DNA from: Rhizobium rhododendri
Lineage (GTDB): Bacteria > Pseudomonadota > Alphaproteobacteria > Rhizobiales > Rhizobiaceae
Reading direction: 5' to 3'
DNA length: 64,000 nt
Assembly (NCBI RefSeq): GCF_007000325.2
Contig: NZ_CP117267.1
Span: 1,736,001 to 1,800,000, forward strand
Below are positions 63,125-64,000 of the stretch, one piece after another. The notes beneath the pieces are model-generated. The model was not told where the DNA came from. It did not search any database and was given only the letters and a program-made list of their open reading frames with translations. The stretch's first letter is position 1. Each line of letters begins with the position of its first letter. The position numbers and the translations under genes were made by a program.

Positions 63125-64000
63125 TCAGTCTGCATGAAAGATTTTGCCGGGATTGAATATGCCATCGGGATCGAGACTGCGCTTGATCTGGCGCATCAGG
63201 TCGACGGCGCCGCCGAGCTCCTGCTCGAGAAACGCCATCTTGCCCTGGCCGATGCCATGTTCGCCCGTGCAGGTGCCGTCCATCGACAGCGCCCGCGCAT
63301 TGAGACGCGCGACAAATCCCTCGGCAACGGCGACACCTTCGGGCGTCTTGTCGTCGAACAGCAGCAGGACGTGGAAGTTTCCATCACCGGCGTGCCCGAC
63401 GATCGGCCCCAGCAGTCCATGCGCCTCGATATCGGCCTGTGTTTCGACGACGCACTCGGCAAGCCTCGAAATCGGCACGCAGACGTCCGTCGACAAAGCC
63501 GCCAATTCAGGCGCAAGCGCGCGGCAGGCCCAGTACGCATCGTGACGGGCCTTCCAGAGCTTGTTGCGCTCCTCGACATTGACGGTCCATTGAAACTCGT
63601 CCCCGCCACATTCGGCAGCGATCTCACCGAATTCAGCCGATTGCAGCGGCACCGTTTCCTCCGTGCCATGAAATTCCAGGAACAGGGTCGGCCGCTCGGG
63701 ATAGGACAGGCCGGAGTAGCGGTTGCAGGCACGAACCTGCATGCTGTCCAGCAATTCGATGCGGGCAACGGGAATGCCCATCTGGATGGTCATGATGACG
63801 GCGTCACAGGCCGCCTTGATGGTCGGGAAGGCGCAGACGCCACCGGCGATCTTCTGCGGAATACCCTGCAGCCGCAGCGTCACCGAGGTCAGAATGCCGA
63901 GCGTCCCCTCGGATCCGACGAACAGGCGGGTCAGGTCGTAGCCGGCGGAGGATTTACGGGCCCGGCGAGCGGTGCTGATCTCCTCGCCGGACGCCGTTAC
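63125..64000 (-). CDS. FAD-linked oxidase C-terminal part (glycolate/D-lactate dehydrogenase type), 5' end missing
   Basis: The frame is open to the window edge, so the N-terminal FAD-binding domain lies outside. What is visible: the end of the FAD domain (YDLTRLFVGSEGTLGILT) and the complete C-terminal oxidase domain with the HxxxGDGNFH-like VGHAGDGNFHVLL and GEHGIGQGK motifs. These mark type-4 FAD oxidases of the GlcD/DLD/FAD-linked lactate dehydrogenase group. The substrate is a 2-hydroxy acid, not identified. A GTG at 63883 is internal, not the start. Confidence 0.93.
   Translation of the reverse strand, partial: VTASGEEISTARRARKSSAGYDLTRLFVGSEGTLGILTSVTLRLQGIPQKIAGGVCAFPTIKAACDAVIMTIQMGIPVARIELLDSMQVRACNRYSGLSYPERPTLFLEFHGTEETVPLQSAEFGEIAAECGGDEFQWTVNVEERNKLWKARHDAYWACRALAPELAALSTDVCVPISRLAECVVETQADIEAHGLLGPIVGHAGDGNFHVLLLFDDKTPEGVAVAEGFVARLNARALSMDGTCTGEHGIGQGKMAFLEQELGGAVDLMRQIKRSLDPDGIFNPGKIFHAD

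Overview
This window looks like chromosomal DNA from an alphaproteobacterium of the Rhizobiaceae (Rhizobium/Agrobacterium/Neorhizobium-like). The evidence is a GC-rich genome with dense gene packing, a circularly permuted two-piece tmRNA gene whose tag ends in YAEARLAA, GGAAC-type general-stress promoters, an sspB-DUF4169-ribbon-helix-helix cluster, and best-recognised proteins of rhizobial type. I see no prophage, insertion sequence, CRISPR array or plasmid replication gene. The genus cannot be fixed from the sequence alone.

Layout. 1-9 kb is a signalling block: the end of a GlxA-type AraC regulator, two paralogous tandem-receiver proteins (one with GGDEF), a DUF3772 MscS channel, and an overlapping three-gene operon (CHASE3 histidine kinase, single-domain receiver, receiver-HisKA_2 kinase) with a GGAAC-N16-CGTT promoter. 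9-15 kb holds an Rrf2 regulator, a FAD protein, an unrecognised 33-residue membrane peptide, and a stress locus with two divergent GGAAC-type promoters (SDR plus stress protein 26 one way; two unknown proteins and a NUDIX hydrolase the other), then xthA. 15-20 kb has a TPP riboswitch driving a stand-alone ykoF, a GGDEF-EAL protein with a periplasmic partner, and tRNA-Lys(CTT). 20-28 kb is PhzF, NUDIX, a 2-oxoglutarate/Fe(II) oxygenase, a ferric-type ABC importer and an aminotransferase.

28-44 kb carries a PIN/Phd toxin-antitoxin pair, ilvC, several divergent regulator/enzyme pairs (AraC/alcohol dehydrogenase, Lrp/racemase, HxlR/NmrA-like reductase), NDH-2, pdxJ, a RecD-like helicase, LysE, an aldo-keto reductase and ilvIH. 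Upstream of ilvI is a complete attenuator: an 18-residue leader peptide with a Leu-Ile-Val-Val run, a long mutually exclusive stem and a textbook terminator. A promoter is placed so that the leader may be translated from a leaderless transcript.

44-64 kb has a HerA-like ATPase, miaA and serB with touching divergent starts, a GNAT enzyme, degP, hflKC, folA, a YghU-type glutathione protein, a cytochrome c, nhaA, thyA, the permuted ssrA gene, sspB and its two small companions, a large AsmA protein with a TolA-like tail, and the C-terminal part of a FAD-linked oxidase cut by the window edge.

The most worthwhile leads are the ilv attenuator, the stress-promoter set, the paired pseudo-receivers, the ssrA gene, the TPP-controlled lone ykoF, and the 33-residue peptide. 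Coordinates of RNA ends and promoters are read by eye and are approximate where stated.
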